A stretch of DNA of 64,000 bases, taken from assembly GCF_011752935.1 (NCBI RefSeq), contig NZ_VWWO01000002.1, forward strand, positions 1,736,001 through 1,800,000, read 5' to 3'. Numbering within the stretch: position 1 is the stretch's first letter; every line of letters starts with the position of its first letter. Source of the DNA: Chitinophaga sp. Cy-1792 (GTDB lineage Bacteria > Bacteroidota > Bacteroidia > Chitinophagales > Chitinophagaceae). The translations under genes and the position numbers were made by a program. The notes under the pieces are model-generated. The model ran no database searches. It was not told the DNA's origin and was given only the letters and a program-made list of their open reading frames with translations. Positions 19,926 to 28,354 of this stretch are shown in pieces.

Positions 19926-21467
19926 ATGATATCCCGATCGCTGCTTTTATTCATGAGTTGTCTGGTTGTTGCCCCGAAACTGACAGCATCACCTGCACCT
20001 CCCTTTAAGTCCAAGCCCAACGTAATATGGATCATCGTTGATGACCTGGGATACAGCGACCTGTCGTCGTATGGCAACAAAGACATTCATACCCCTCATA
20101 TAGACGGCCTGGCAGCGCAGGGGGTACGTTTTACCCGCGCCTACGCCACCGCGCCTATCTGCGGCCCTGCAAGGGAAGGTATCATCACCGGGCGTTATCA
20201 GCAAAGATTTGGCGGAGAGTATATGCCATATGAACATATCTCTCCGGAATACCGGAAAAAACTGGCGATGAATTACCTTTTTCATCGCAAAAAGTTTCCC
20301 GGCCTGCAAACATTACGGGTGCATATGAAGGCTAACCTGAAAAATCATGTGACTGGCCTTAATAAAGATGAACTAACGATTGCGGATGTATTAAAAAAAG
20401 ACGGGTATGCCACAGGGTTGGTAGGTAAGTGGAACGAAGGGTATGGAGAGAACTTCTATCCTGATAAACGTGGCTTCGACTATAGCTATTACTTCCAGGG
20501 AGCACTGACAAGGTACGTGGAAGATCCGATCGATACAAACAGGTATAAGGGCATACGGCTGCCATGGGCATTTTCGGATATCCCCGCCTGGGCGCCCCGC
20601 TATGGCTCTTCTGCCATCATGGAAGGCCGCAACATCGTCAAAGATACCGGGTACCTGACCTTCTCCCTCGCTGAAAAAGCTACTGCCTTTATCGACAAAA
20701 ATAAAAACAATCCTTTCTTCCTCGCGCTGGCATTTAATGCACCACATGACCCGTTTCAGGCGCCGGTGGAATATATGAATAAAGTCAGCCAGGAACCTGA
20801 TCCCGTAAAACGTGTTTACTACGCTATGATCCTCGCCCTGGATGATGCCGTTGGCCAGGTGGAAGCAAAACTCAAAGCCGCCGGAATTGCTGATAATACG
20901 CTTATTTTCTTCATCAGCGACAATGGAGGCGCTGCCTACACACGCGCTACAGATAATGCACCATTACGGGGCGGAAAATGCACACAATTCGAAGGCGGAC
21001 TCGTAGTGCCCTGCTTTATGAAGTTCCCGGCAGCATGGCAATCGGCCAGCGTCTACTCCAATCCTGTCAGCGCCCTCGATATGTTTGCCACCACCGTAGC
21101 CGTGACAGGTACGCCCTTGCCGGCAGACAGGCCCTACGACGGCGTAAACCTGATCCCTTTTATTAACAGAACAGTTTCCGGCGTCCCACATCCGGTACTG
21201 TACTGGAGGAACGGCTATACGAAAGCCATCCGTGAAAACAGCTGGAAACTCTATCTCAACGAAAAAGATAATAAAATCTTCCTCTTCAATCTCGAAGAAG
21301 ATCCCTCTGAAAAAAACAATCTCGCTACAAAATATCCTGAAAAGGTAGCCGCATTGAAATCCGCATTACATTCCTGGGAAGTGAAGAATACCATTTCGCC
21401 AAAATGGCCTAGTGGCGCTGATATACACATCCGCGACAACAACGAATGGCTATGGTTCCCCTCCTGA
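19926..21467 (+). CDS. Secreted S1-family sulfatase
   Basis: 513 residues with a signal peptide ending near TASPAPP. It is an arylsulfatase-A-like hydrolase removing sulfate esters, probably in the periplasm. Visible are D39-D40 (metal), the formylglycine motif C79-G-P-A-R83, H274 in NAPHDPF, D332-N333 (metal) and K351 in LRGGK. The Cys form needs a formylglycine-generating enzyme encoded elsewhere. The usual GKWH motif reads G-K-W-N here (N170), so a conserved active-site His is replaced. Substrate unknown. It is not in an operon with any SusC/D pair, although a glycan locus with a heparinase-type lyase lies 20 kb away. Confidence 0.88.
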   Translation: MISRSLLLFMSCLVVAPKLTASPAPPFKSKPNVIWIIVDDLGYSDLSSYGNKDIHTPHIDGLAAQGVRFTRAYATAPICGPAREGIITGRYQQRFGGEYMPYEHISPEYRKKLAMNYLFHRKKFPGLQTLRVHMKANLKNHVTGLNKDELTIADVLKKDGYATGLVGKWNEGYGENFYPDKRGFDYSYYFQGALTRYVEDPIDTNRYKGIRLPWAFSDIPAWAPRYGSSAIMEGRNIVKDTGYLTFSLAEKATAFIDKNKNNPFFLALAFNAPHDPFQAPVEYMNKVSQEPDPVKRVYYAMILALDDAVGQVEAKLKAAGIADNTLIFFISDNGGAAYTRATDNAPLRGGKCTQFEGGLVVPCFMKFPAAWQSASVYSNPVSALDMFATTVAVTGTPLPADRPYDGVNLIPFINRTVSGVPHPVLYWRNGYTKAIRENSWKLYLNEKDNKIFLFNLEEDPSEKNNLATKYPEKVAALKSALHSWEVKNTISPKWPSGADIHIRDNNEWLWFPS

Positions 21468-21653
21468 GATACTACAGGCAACCTGCATATTTTTCCTGAT
21501 CGCGCAAATCAATTTCCCGGTTCGCATGGCCGCAGGAATTGTTGCAACCTACATTTGCCGGCATAAACAATGAATGGACAAAAATATTCCCGACGATCGT
21601 TGTCTGGAGCTGACCTGCGCCATTTTAAGCTGTAAACTCAAACCCTGTAGATA

Positions 21654-22358
21654 ATGAAGAAACTATTATTCTCAGCATTGCTATGCTGCTGTATGCATAC
21701 GGTATTTGCTCATGCACTCTGGATTGAAACCATGACCACCGGCAAGAAAGGGCAGGCCCAGGAAGTAAAAATATTTTTTGGGGAATATGCCGATAATGAA
21801 CGCGATTCTGTTGGCAACTGGTTCAGTAATATGAGAGATTTCTCTTTATACCTGATGGCGCCGGATGGCAGCAAACAACAGCTGGAATGTACCCCTGCCG
21901 GCGATCATTTCCGCGCCACTTTCACACCTGCCACGGATGGTGCGTATGTGTTGTACATCGATCATACGGTGAAAGAAATTTACGGAGAAAGTAAGATTCA
22001 TTATTATGCACAGGGTGTGGTAAAAGTTAATAGCAGCAAAGGTTTGGATAACCTGCGTCAGCATGATTTTGTATTGACAGAACCGGCAGTAAAACCGGCA
22101 AAAGTAAACGTAGCACAGCAGGTGGCCTTATCGCATAAAACTAAAAAAGAACTGCCCAACGCGGAACTTACTGTTCAGTCGCCACAGGGCTGGACGAAAA
22201 AAGTAAAACCGGCAGCAGGGGAAACATTTACGTTTACACCCGCATGGCAGGGAAGATACCTGCTGGAAGGTACTTTTACAGAGAATGAACAGGGACAGCA
22301 GGAAGGTAAGCCGTATCAGCGTATATGGCATTGCGTGACCTGGTGTAAAGATATTTAG
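21654..22358 (+). CDS. DUF4198-like secreted protein
   Basis: 234 residues. It has a signal peptide (LLFSALLCCCMHTVFA) with HALWIET directly after the cleavage site, which matches the start of DUF4198 proteins (Bacteroidota and Proteobacteria proteins linked to metal uptake, sometimes near nickel or cobalt transporters). After that come two beta-sandwich-like parts (about 25-130 and 150-225). The N-terminal His after cleavage could bind a metal, but this is inference. No metal transporter lies next to it. It stands alone, 186 bases after the sulfatase, and ends before a strong bidirectional terminator. Confidence 0.7.
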   Translation: MKKLLFSALLCCCMHTVFAHALWIETMTTGKKGQAQEVKIFFGEYADNERDSVGNWFSNMRDFSLYLMAPDGSKQQLECTPAGDHFRATFTPATDGAYVLYIDHTVKEIYGESKIHYYAQGVVKVNSSKGLDNLRQHDFVLTEPAVKPAKVNVAQQVALSHKTKKELPNAELTVQSPQGWTKKVKPAAGETFTFTPAWQGRYLLEGTFTENEQGQQEGKPYQRIWHCVTWCKDI

Positions 22359-22410
22359 TGTGGATACTAAAGCGCGTAACCGTTGGATTGGAAAACGGGT
22401 ATAGCAAAAA

Positions 22411-22446
22411 AAAGTCCGTTTCTATTCTTAGAGACGGACTTTCTGT
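22411..22446. terminator. Bidirectional terminator
   Basis: AAAGTCCGTTTCT (22411-22423) pairs with AGAGACGGACTTT (22430-22442) with one mismatch and a 6-base loop, with A- and T-rich flanks. It lies between the convergent genes ending at 22358 and 22461. Confidence 0.85.
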
Positions 22447-22460
22447 TTATATGCATATTT

Positions 22461-23432
22461 TTATTGAGACCAGCCTGTCGGGGTTCTGTCCCAGCGGTGT
22501 TTTTTAAGCTCCGCGAGCAATGCAGGAGATAGTCCTTTGCCATCGCTGCTGGCCATATTTGCTTCCACGTTTCTGATTTTACGCATACCCGGAATGGTGG
22601 TGCTGATATCAGGATTGCTGAGAATGAAGCGCAGCGCCATTTCTGGCATGGTCATGCCTGCGGGGATCAATGGTTTCAGTGCATCTGCATGTTCCACACT
22701 GGAATGCAGGTTTTCCGGCACGAAATAACTCGCGCGCCAGTCGCCGGCAGGGAAAGTGGTTTCATTGGTAAAGGTGCCGGTGAGGGTGCCTTCATCGAAA
22801 GGAACGCGTGCAATCACGCCGATATTGAGCTCACGGCAGAGTGGGAGGAGGTTGTCTTCCGGTGCCTGATCGAAAATATTATAGATTACCTGTACGGAAT
22901 CGATAAGGCCGGTGCGTAAGGTGTTGAGGCAGTTATCCGGTTCCCAGCGGTTTACGCTCACGCCCCAGTGTTTTACTTTACCTTCTTTTGTCAGTTTGGT
23001 GATGGCTTCTTTCCATTCGTCCTGTGCAGCCCAGTTGTCTTCCCATACGTGGAACTGCTGCAGGTCTATGCTGTCTACACCCAGGTTTTTCAGGCTTTTC
23101 TCCGTGTATTCCACGATATAGTCAGCGGGGAATACGTCCTGTATATTGAATTCCGGTTTGGAAGGCCATTTACGGTTTTTAGGAGGTATTTTGGTAGCTG
23201 CATACAAACGTTTGCCCGGATGGCGTTTGATGGTTTTGTTAAGGATTTCTTCGCTGAGTCCTTCGCCGTATCCCCAGGCGGTATCAAAGAAGTTACAGCC
23301 CAGTTCTATGGATTTGTCGAGTGCACGGTTGACTTCTGCTTCTTCGGAGCCTGTCCAGCCAGCCATGCCCCACATACCGTATCCCACTTCACTGATCTTC
23401 CAGCCGGTTCTGCCAAATACTCTGTATTCCAT
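22461..23432 (-). CDS. Aldo/keto reductase
   Basis: 323 residues, soluble, of the normal family length for a NADPH-dependent aldo/keto reductase. The catalytic tetrad is visible as D50, Y55 (DTAWGYG), K81 (ATKIPPK) and H128 (QQFHVW). The C-terminal part has the cofactor-binding stretch ending ALRFILSNPDISTTIPGMRKIRNVEANM. It belongs to the subgroup of YajO-like or general-stress-type reductases with substrate unknown. The next gene upstream on the same strand (TlpA-like) ends 50 bases before its start, so the two may be co-transcribed. Confidence 0.93.
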   Translation of the reverse strand: MEYRVFGRTGWKISEVGYGMWGMAGWTGSEEAEVNRALDKSIELGCNFFDTAWGYGEGLSEEILNKTIKRHPGKRLYAATKIPPKNRKWPSKPEFNIQDVFPADYIVEYTEKSLKNLGVDSIDLQQFHVWEDNWAAQDEWKEAITKLTKEGKVKHWGVSVNRWEPDNCLNTLRTGLIDSVQVIYNIFDQAPEDNLLPLCRELNIGVIARVPFDEGTLTGTFTNETTFPAGDWRASYFVPENLHSSVEHADALKPLIPAGMTMPEMALRFILSNPDISTTIPGMRKIRNVEANMASSDGKGLSPALLAELKKHRWDRTPTGWSQ

Positions 23433-23482
23433 GTGTTATAATTTTCCGATGATTAATAAGAGCGATAAATATACATCAAAAC

Positions 23483-24067
23483 TTATTCAGCTGCCAGCTT
23501 CAGGAGAAATTCCCTGAAACCCTTGTTGGAATAGTCTTTTGCACCTGTATACCTTTCTCTGATGTTTCCTTTTTTGTCGATGATAACTGTAGTAGGTAAG
23601 GTGCCGCTATATACTTTGGGAGCGATGTCTGAGGCTGCACTGTATAACGGCAACGAATATCCGTTTTTCTGTTGGAAGGCCGCTGCTTTGGGCAGGTTGC
23701 TGTCTGCATCTACAATGAGGAAAACGATGTCAGCATTATTTTTCAGGTCCTGGTGCAATTGGTTGAGTGCCGGCATTTCGGCGCGGCATGGAGGGCACCA
23801 GGTAGCCCAGATGTTAAGGAAAATTACTTTCCCTTTCAAAGCACCTATGGTGACGCTGTTGCCGGATTCATCCACGAATCGGGTATCCGGCGGCATTTCA
23901 TTGCCGGTGCCGGCATCACTGACACCTGGCTGAAACAAGCCGATGGCCATGAGGCCACGTGTCAGGTAGGATTTGGCATCCGGACTCACCAGTATAACAA
24001 TGATGAACACTAAGAAGATACCGTTGATTATATTGCTGCGGTTAAACCATTTATGCTTCATATGCAT
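23483..24067 (-). CDS. TlpA-like membrane-anchored thioredoxin
   Basis: 194 residues from the ATG at 24067. A TTG two codons upstream extends the frame to 24073, and another ATG at 24061 is also possible. One N-terminal membrane segment (IINGIFLVFIIVILV) anchors it, with the rest in the periplasm. The thioredoxin fold follows, with the active-site motif W-C91-P-P-C94 (counted from 24067) and the cis-Pro in SGTLPTTVIID. Family members reduce disulfides, often for cytochrome c maturation or redox balance. No cytochrome genes are adjacent, so the partner is unknown. Confidence 0.9.
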   Translation of the reverse strand: MHMKHKWFNRSNIINGIFLVFIIVILVSPDAKSYLTRGLMAIGLFQPGVSDAGTGNEMPPDTRFVDESGNSVTIGALKGKVIFLNIWATWCPPCRAEMPALNQLHQDLKNNADIVFLIVDADSNLPKAAAFQQKNGYSLPLYSAASDIAPKVYSGTLPTTVIIDKKGNIRERYTGAKDYSNKGFREFLLKLAAE

Positions 24068-24212
24068 TAACAATGTACGTCAATTTAGGAGAATGCTGCC
24101 GGAGGGTATATATAAGCGGCAGGATGTCGGGATTGCCTCAGTGTTTGTCGGTATGGCACCGTAATTAATTGGCATGATACCCGTAAATTTATGATACCTA
24201 AATTTCATTGTT

Positions 24213-24695
24213 ATGCAGAAAATAGTTCCTTTCCTTTGGTTTAATAACCAGGCAGAAGAAGCCGTTAATTTTTATCTCTCCGTATTTAAAAATGGTAAAA
24301 TCATTAGCATGGTGAGAAACGGTCCTAATGGTCCTGGTCCGGAGGGCACGGTATGGTCGGCTGTTTTTGAGCTGGAAGGCATTACTTTCTATGCATTGAA
24401 TGGCGGCCCTATGTTTAGCTTTACGCCTGCTATTTCCTTGTATATAGATTGTCAGACCCAGGAAGAAATTGATGAGATATGGGAGAAGATGACTTCAGAT
24501 GGCGGTAAGCCGCTCAGTTGCGGCTGGGTGACCGATAAATTCAATTTAACATGGCAGGTGGTTCCTTCTCAGCTGACAAAGCTGTTGCAGGATAAAGACC
24601 CTGTGCGTGCCGGACGTGTAAATGAGGTCATGATGAAAATGGAAAAGCTGATCATTAAAGATTTACAGGATGCCTATGATGGTAAGATCGGGTAA
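24213..24695 (+). CDS. PhnB/VOC-fold protein (3-demethylubiquinone methyltransferase-like family)
   Basis: 160 residues. It starts MQKIVPFLWFNNQAEEAVNFYLSVF, the signature of the PhnB-like (PF06983) branch of the vicinal oxygen chelate fold, and contains WSAVFELEGITFYALNGGP and the CGWVTDKFNLTWQVVP strand typical of the family. Despite the family name no methyltransferase activity is established, and the true substrate is unknown. It stands alone and ends just before a long perfect terminator hairpin. Confidence 0.9.
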   Translation: MQKIVPFLWFNNQAEEAVNFYLSVFKNGKIISMVRNGPNGPGPEGTVWSAVFELEGITFYALNGGPMFSFTPAISLYIDCQTQEEIDEIWEKMTSDGGKPLSCGWVTDKFNLTWQVVPSQLTKLLQDKDPVRAGRVNEVMMKMEKLIIKDLQDAYDGKIG

Positions 24696-24720
24696 CCGTT
24701 GACGTTGTTGATTCCTGTAT

Positions 24721-24770
24721 AAAACGGCAGACAGTAATGGTGGTAAGCCATTGCTGTCTGCCGTTTTCGT
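24721..24770. terminator. Strong terminator hairpin after the PhnB-like gene
   Basis: AAAACGGCAGACAG (24721-24734) pairs with CTGTCTGCCGTTTT (24754-24767); inside it AATGG pairs with CCATT. The T-run at the 3' side and A-run at the 5' side make it usable in both directions. Confidence 0.85.
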
Positions 24771-24810
24771 TTGTGTGACCAGGTTCGGATGATAAACATT
24801 TGCTTTTCCG

Positions 24811-24858
24811 CAGTCGACACCGAAGGTGTCGACTGGTTATTACGCCCCTTCGGGGCGT
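24811..24858. repeat. Two tandem perfect hairpins (REP-like)
   Basis: CAGTCGACACC (24811-24821) and GGTGTCGACTG (24825-24835) form an 11-bp stem with a GAA loop. Six bases later ACGCCCC (24842-24848) and GGGGCGT (24852-24858) form a 7-bp stem with a TTC loop. Both are GC-rich islands in AT-rich DNA and neither is followed by a T-tract. The look is that of a dispersed REP-type element. Confidence 0.5.
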
Positions 24859-25252
24859 GGATTATTTTGCTTAATTTCTTAATCGTCTTTTTAAAAAAAA
24901 TTATTTTCTTCACTTTTCTTGCAAAAATTATTTTCTCTCTCCTTTTATAAAGATGTGTTTTTGTAAAATATTGTTTATTAATTTCTTATGATTAGTTTTA
25001 CAAGATGAATTCCATGCTTATAAATACATCTCTTTTAAAAAACTTAATAAAAAAATATATTAACTATATTGTAGTTTAGTAAAAATATATATATTCACGT
25101 TACTGTAATTCGAATATCAACCAAAAATCAGGGACGTACCGCGCATCACCTTCCTGACATAAAACAACGATAACGCCGACGGGCCAACGAAACGACCAGC
25201 AACCTGGCCGTACTGGAGATCGTCATTTCACCTTATTGAACAACACAACTAC
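24859..25252. other. AT-rich intergenic stretch upstream of the first SusC gene
   Basis: No gene is seen. From 24860 to about 25120 the DNA is extremely AT-rich with A and T runs, and from 25130 it becomes mixed. It probably holds the promoter and untranslated leader of the SusC/SusD pair, but I could not fix a -33/-7 pair. Confidence 0.5.
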
Positions 25253-28200
25253 ATGCTAACTATCACCAAAAAAAGATCGCATATGAAAGAACGGCTACTT
25301 ATCCCGTGCCTTATGCTGCTACTGCTAATCACCACTGTGGTGAAAGGCCAGTCCGGTAACATCTCCGGTAAAATCACCGACCACGACAGCGGCGAACCTC
25401 TCCCGGGTGTTACCGTTCGTGTCAAAGGAAAAAACACCGCCGTACAGTCGGATGCCAAAGGGCTCTTCTCCTTAAACGCCACACCACAGGATGTACTGAT
25501 ACTCTCCATCATCGGCTACAATCCCATCGAGCAAACTGTAGGTCGTTCTACCGAATTTAAAATACAACTCACTGCACAGGCTATCGGTTTGAAAGACCTG
25601 GTAGTGGTTGGTTATGGCACACAGAAAAAAGCCAATCTCACCGGCGCACTCACTTCTCTGAAAACAGAAGATATAACTAAAAGACAGGTAGCCTCAACTT
25701 CCAACCTCCTCCAGGGCCTCGCGCCAGGCGTAATGGTAACACAACAATCCGGTAAACCCGGTACAGATGGTGCCACCATCAAGATCCGCGGAGAAGGTTC
25801 TATCTATGCAGGTTCTGATCCACTCATCCTCGTAGACGGTGTGCAGATGAACATGGATGCCGTAGATCCCAATACCATCGAAAGTATTACTGTATTAAAG
25901 GATGCGGCATCTACCGCTATCTATGGTAGCCGCGCCACCAACGGTGTAGTACTCGTTACTACCCGCAGAGGTAAAGGCAACGGACTGGCTATGCAATACA
26001 ATGCATACGTTTCCAAACAGGAAGCAACCAACCTGCCACAAAAGGTAAGCGCCATCGAGCATATGCAATATGCGAACATCGCCCGCCAGAATACTACCGG
26101 CAACCCAAACTCATTTGCATTTGATACAGTGCTGATTAATAAATACAAACAAAACCCTGCTGATAACTTTAATTATTTCAATACCGACTGGGAGAAAATG
26201 GTACTCACCAACAATGGCCTGATGCAGAACCATAACCTGAACCTCAGTCTGGGTAGCGAGAATATTAAATTCTTTGCCTCCGGTACCTACCTGAAGCAAC
26301 AAGGGCTTACCCCAAATACCTACTATACAAAATATGATGTACGCATGAATGCAGACATCAAACTTTCTGATAAAGTAAGTCTGCGTGGTGATTATATCTA
26401 CAATAAATCTGCCCGTAACGAGCCTGCGGGTTCTACGCCGGAATTTATCATCAAACAGATGCTGGGTATGCCTGCAAATGCTGCCGGTAAATTCGCAGAT
26501 GGTAAATACGGAGATGCCGGCCAGAGCGCCAAAAGGAATCCTATTGGTCAGGCAGAAGCAAGTGGTATCAATCTCAACGAAACACCTTCCAATATCCTGA
26601 AGGCAACTTTAGTATACCGTCCGATCAAAGAACTGGAATTTGAAGCCTGGTTCTCCAATAATACCTATAATGCACACAATAAGAAATTCATCCAGAACTA
26701 TGCAGTATATCGCCCCGATGTTGCCAACAATCAACTGGTACTGGATACTTATTATCCCGGTCAGAACATCCTGAGCGAGGCTTATTCTAATAATAAACTG
26801 AACTATTATACGATTCAGGGAACCTTTCATAAACAATATGGTGGCCATGAGATCAAGTTCCTGGCTGGTTTCCAGGCGGAAGATTTCAGCGTGTCATCGC
26901 TCGGCGCTTCCAGAACCGACTTCCCATCCAATGATCCGTACATGAACATTGGTACCAAAAACCTGAATAACAGTGGCGGCGCCAGCGCTTACTTCCTCGA
27001 AAGCTTCTACGGCAGATTAAACTATTCCTATAAAGATAAATACCTCCTCGAGCTGAACGGAAGGGCGGATGGTTCTTCCCGTTTCTCGCAGGAATTCAAT
27101 AACCAATGGGGGTATTATCCTTCTGTTTCTGCAGGCTGGATACTCAGCCAGGAAAAGTTCTTCGAACGCCTGAATAAAGTAGTGAGTTTCGCCAAGATCA
27201 GGGCTTCCTACGGATCGCTGGGTAATCAGTCGCTGAAAGAATATTATCCTTTCGTAGCCACCCTCAATACTACCACTGTTAATTATTATTTCAATAGTAA
27301 GAATAATTCAGGGGTCGCACAAACAGATGCGGCCAATCCAATGATCTCCTGGGAAAAATCTACCCAGAAAAATATCGGTGCCGACTTCCTCTTCCTGAAA
27401 GATAGACTGAGCATGTCTTTTGACTATTATATCAAAGATGTGTCAGCAATGTTGCTGAAACGTCCTATTCCAAATTATGTAGGTCTTGCGGCTCCGTACA
27501 TCAACATCGGATCCATGCAGAACAAAGGCTGGGAGCTCGCATTGGGATGGAAGGATAAGATCGGCAAGTTCCGCTATGATGTTGGCTTTAACCTGAGTGA
27601 TGTACGTAATAACGTGAAAGACCTTGGTGGTGTTGATATTATTGATGGTGCATTCATTACTACACCGGGATCGCCTATACGTTCTTACTATGGTTATGTG
27701 GCAGATGGTTACTACCAGAATGCCGACGAAGTAACAAAAGGACCTTTCTTCCAGAGCACTACCAAGCCTGGTGATATCCGTTACAAAGATTTCAGCGGTC
27801 CTGAAGGCAAGCCAGACGGTAAAATTGATGCCTACGACCGTAAGGTGCTTGGCAACAGTATGCCACACTATGAATATAGCCTTAACCTCAACGGCTACTG
27901 GAAAAACTTCGACCTGAATATTTTCCTGCAGGGTGTCGGCAAACGTGATAACTATGTGAGTGGTACAGGTGCATGGGCATTCTATAGTGCCGACTTCATC
28001 GGAACCATGTATTCCTGGCAGAAAGATTTCTGGACACCGGAAAACCCGAACGCTGCATATCCACGACTGACGGAGAATCCAAGCTTCCCGACTTCTACCT
28101 TCTGGATGAAAAATGGTGCATATCTCCGCGTGAAAAATATTGCACTGGGCTATACCTTTAGCGGTCAGCATGTGAAGTTCGTGAAGATACAATCATTACG

Positions 28201-28336
28201 TGTGTACGTAAGCGGTAGTAACCTGTTTACGCATTCCGGCTATGCACCGGGCTTCGATCCGGAGATCAATAATATCAACGGTGAATTCTATCCGGTGATG
28301 AAAACATTCACAGCAGGGCTGAACCTGAAATTTTAA
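25253..28336 (+). CDS. SusC-family TonB-dependent outer membrane transporter
   Basis: 1027 residues from the ATG at 25253. A second ATG at 25283 (1017 residues) puts the signal peptide (ERLLIPCLMLLLLITTVVKGQ) directly at the N-terminus and may be the true start. A carboxypeptidase-regulatory-like domain follows (GKITDHDSGEPLPGVTVRVKG), then the SusC hallmark VVVGYGTQKKANLTGA, then the plug domain (LILVDGVQM and VLKDAASTAIYGSRATNGVVLVTTRRG). The 22-strand barrel runs to the end, finishing with FTAGLNLKF. Such proteins import oligosaccharides or other large ligands across the outer membrane with a SusD lid. Its SusD partner follows after 18 bases. No glycan enzyme or regulator is adjacent, so the ligand cannot be guessed. 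Confidence 0.95.
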   Translation: MLTITKKRSHMKERLLIPCLMLLLLITTVVKGQSGNISGKITDHDSGEPLPGVTVRVKGKNTAVQSDAKGLFSLNATPQDVLILSIIGYNPIEQTVGRSTEFKIQLTAQAIGLKDLVVVGYGTQKKANLTGALTSLKTEDITKRQVASTSNLLQGLAPGVMVTQQSGKPGTDGATIKIRGEGSIYAGSDPLILVDGVQMNMDAVDPNTIESITVLKDAASTAIYGSRATNGVVLVTTRRGKGNGLAMQYNAYVSKQEATNLPQKVSAIEHMQYANIARQNTTGNPNSFAFDTVLINKYKQNPADNFNYFNTDWEKMVLTNNGLMQNHNLNLSLGSENIKFFASGTYLKQQGLTPNTYYTKYDVRMNADIKLSDKVSLRGDYIYNKSARNEPAGSTPEFIIKQMLGMPANAAGKFADGKYGDAGQSAKRNPIGQAEASGINLNETPSNILKATLVYRPIKELEFEAWFSNNTYNAHNKKFIQNYAVYRPDVANNQLVLDTYYPGQNILSEAYSNNKLNYYTIQGTFHKQYGGHEIKFLAGFQAEDFSVSSLGASRTDFPSNDPYMNIGTKNLNNSGGASAYFLESFYGRLNYSYKDKYLLELNGRADGSSRFSQEFNNQWGYYPSVSAGWILSQEKFFERLNKVVSFAKIRASYGSLGNQSLKEYYPFVATLNTTTVNYYFNSKNNSGVAQTDAANPMISWEKSTQKNIGADFLFLKDRLSMSFDYYIKDVSAMLLKRPIPNYVGLAAPYINIGSMQNKGWELALGWKDKIGKFRYDVGFNLSDVRNNVKDLGGVDIIDGAFITTPGSPIRSYYGYVADGYYQNADEVTKGPFFQSTTKPGDIRYKDFSGPEGKPDGKIDAYDRKVLGNSMPHYEYSLNLNGYWKNFDLNIFLQGVGKRDNYVSGTGAWAFYSADFIGTMYSWQKDFWTPENPNAAYPRLTENPSFPTSTFWMKNGAYLRVKNIALGYTFSGQHVKFVKIQSLRVYVSGSNLFTHSGYAPGFDPEINNINGEFYPVMKTFTAGLNLKF

Positions 28337-28354
28337 ACTTTAAAAAAATCAGCG

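Noticed and set aside
24811..24858. Phage or integron attachment site
   Set aside because: There is no integrase, tRNA or direct repeat nearby; two hairpins with three-base loops fit a REP-like element better.
24674..24913. 79-codon minus-strand frame after the PhnB-like gene
   Set aside because: It covers the terminator and both tandem hairpins, and its Lys/Ile-rich start is only the AT-rich DNA.
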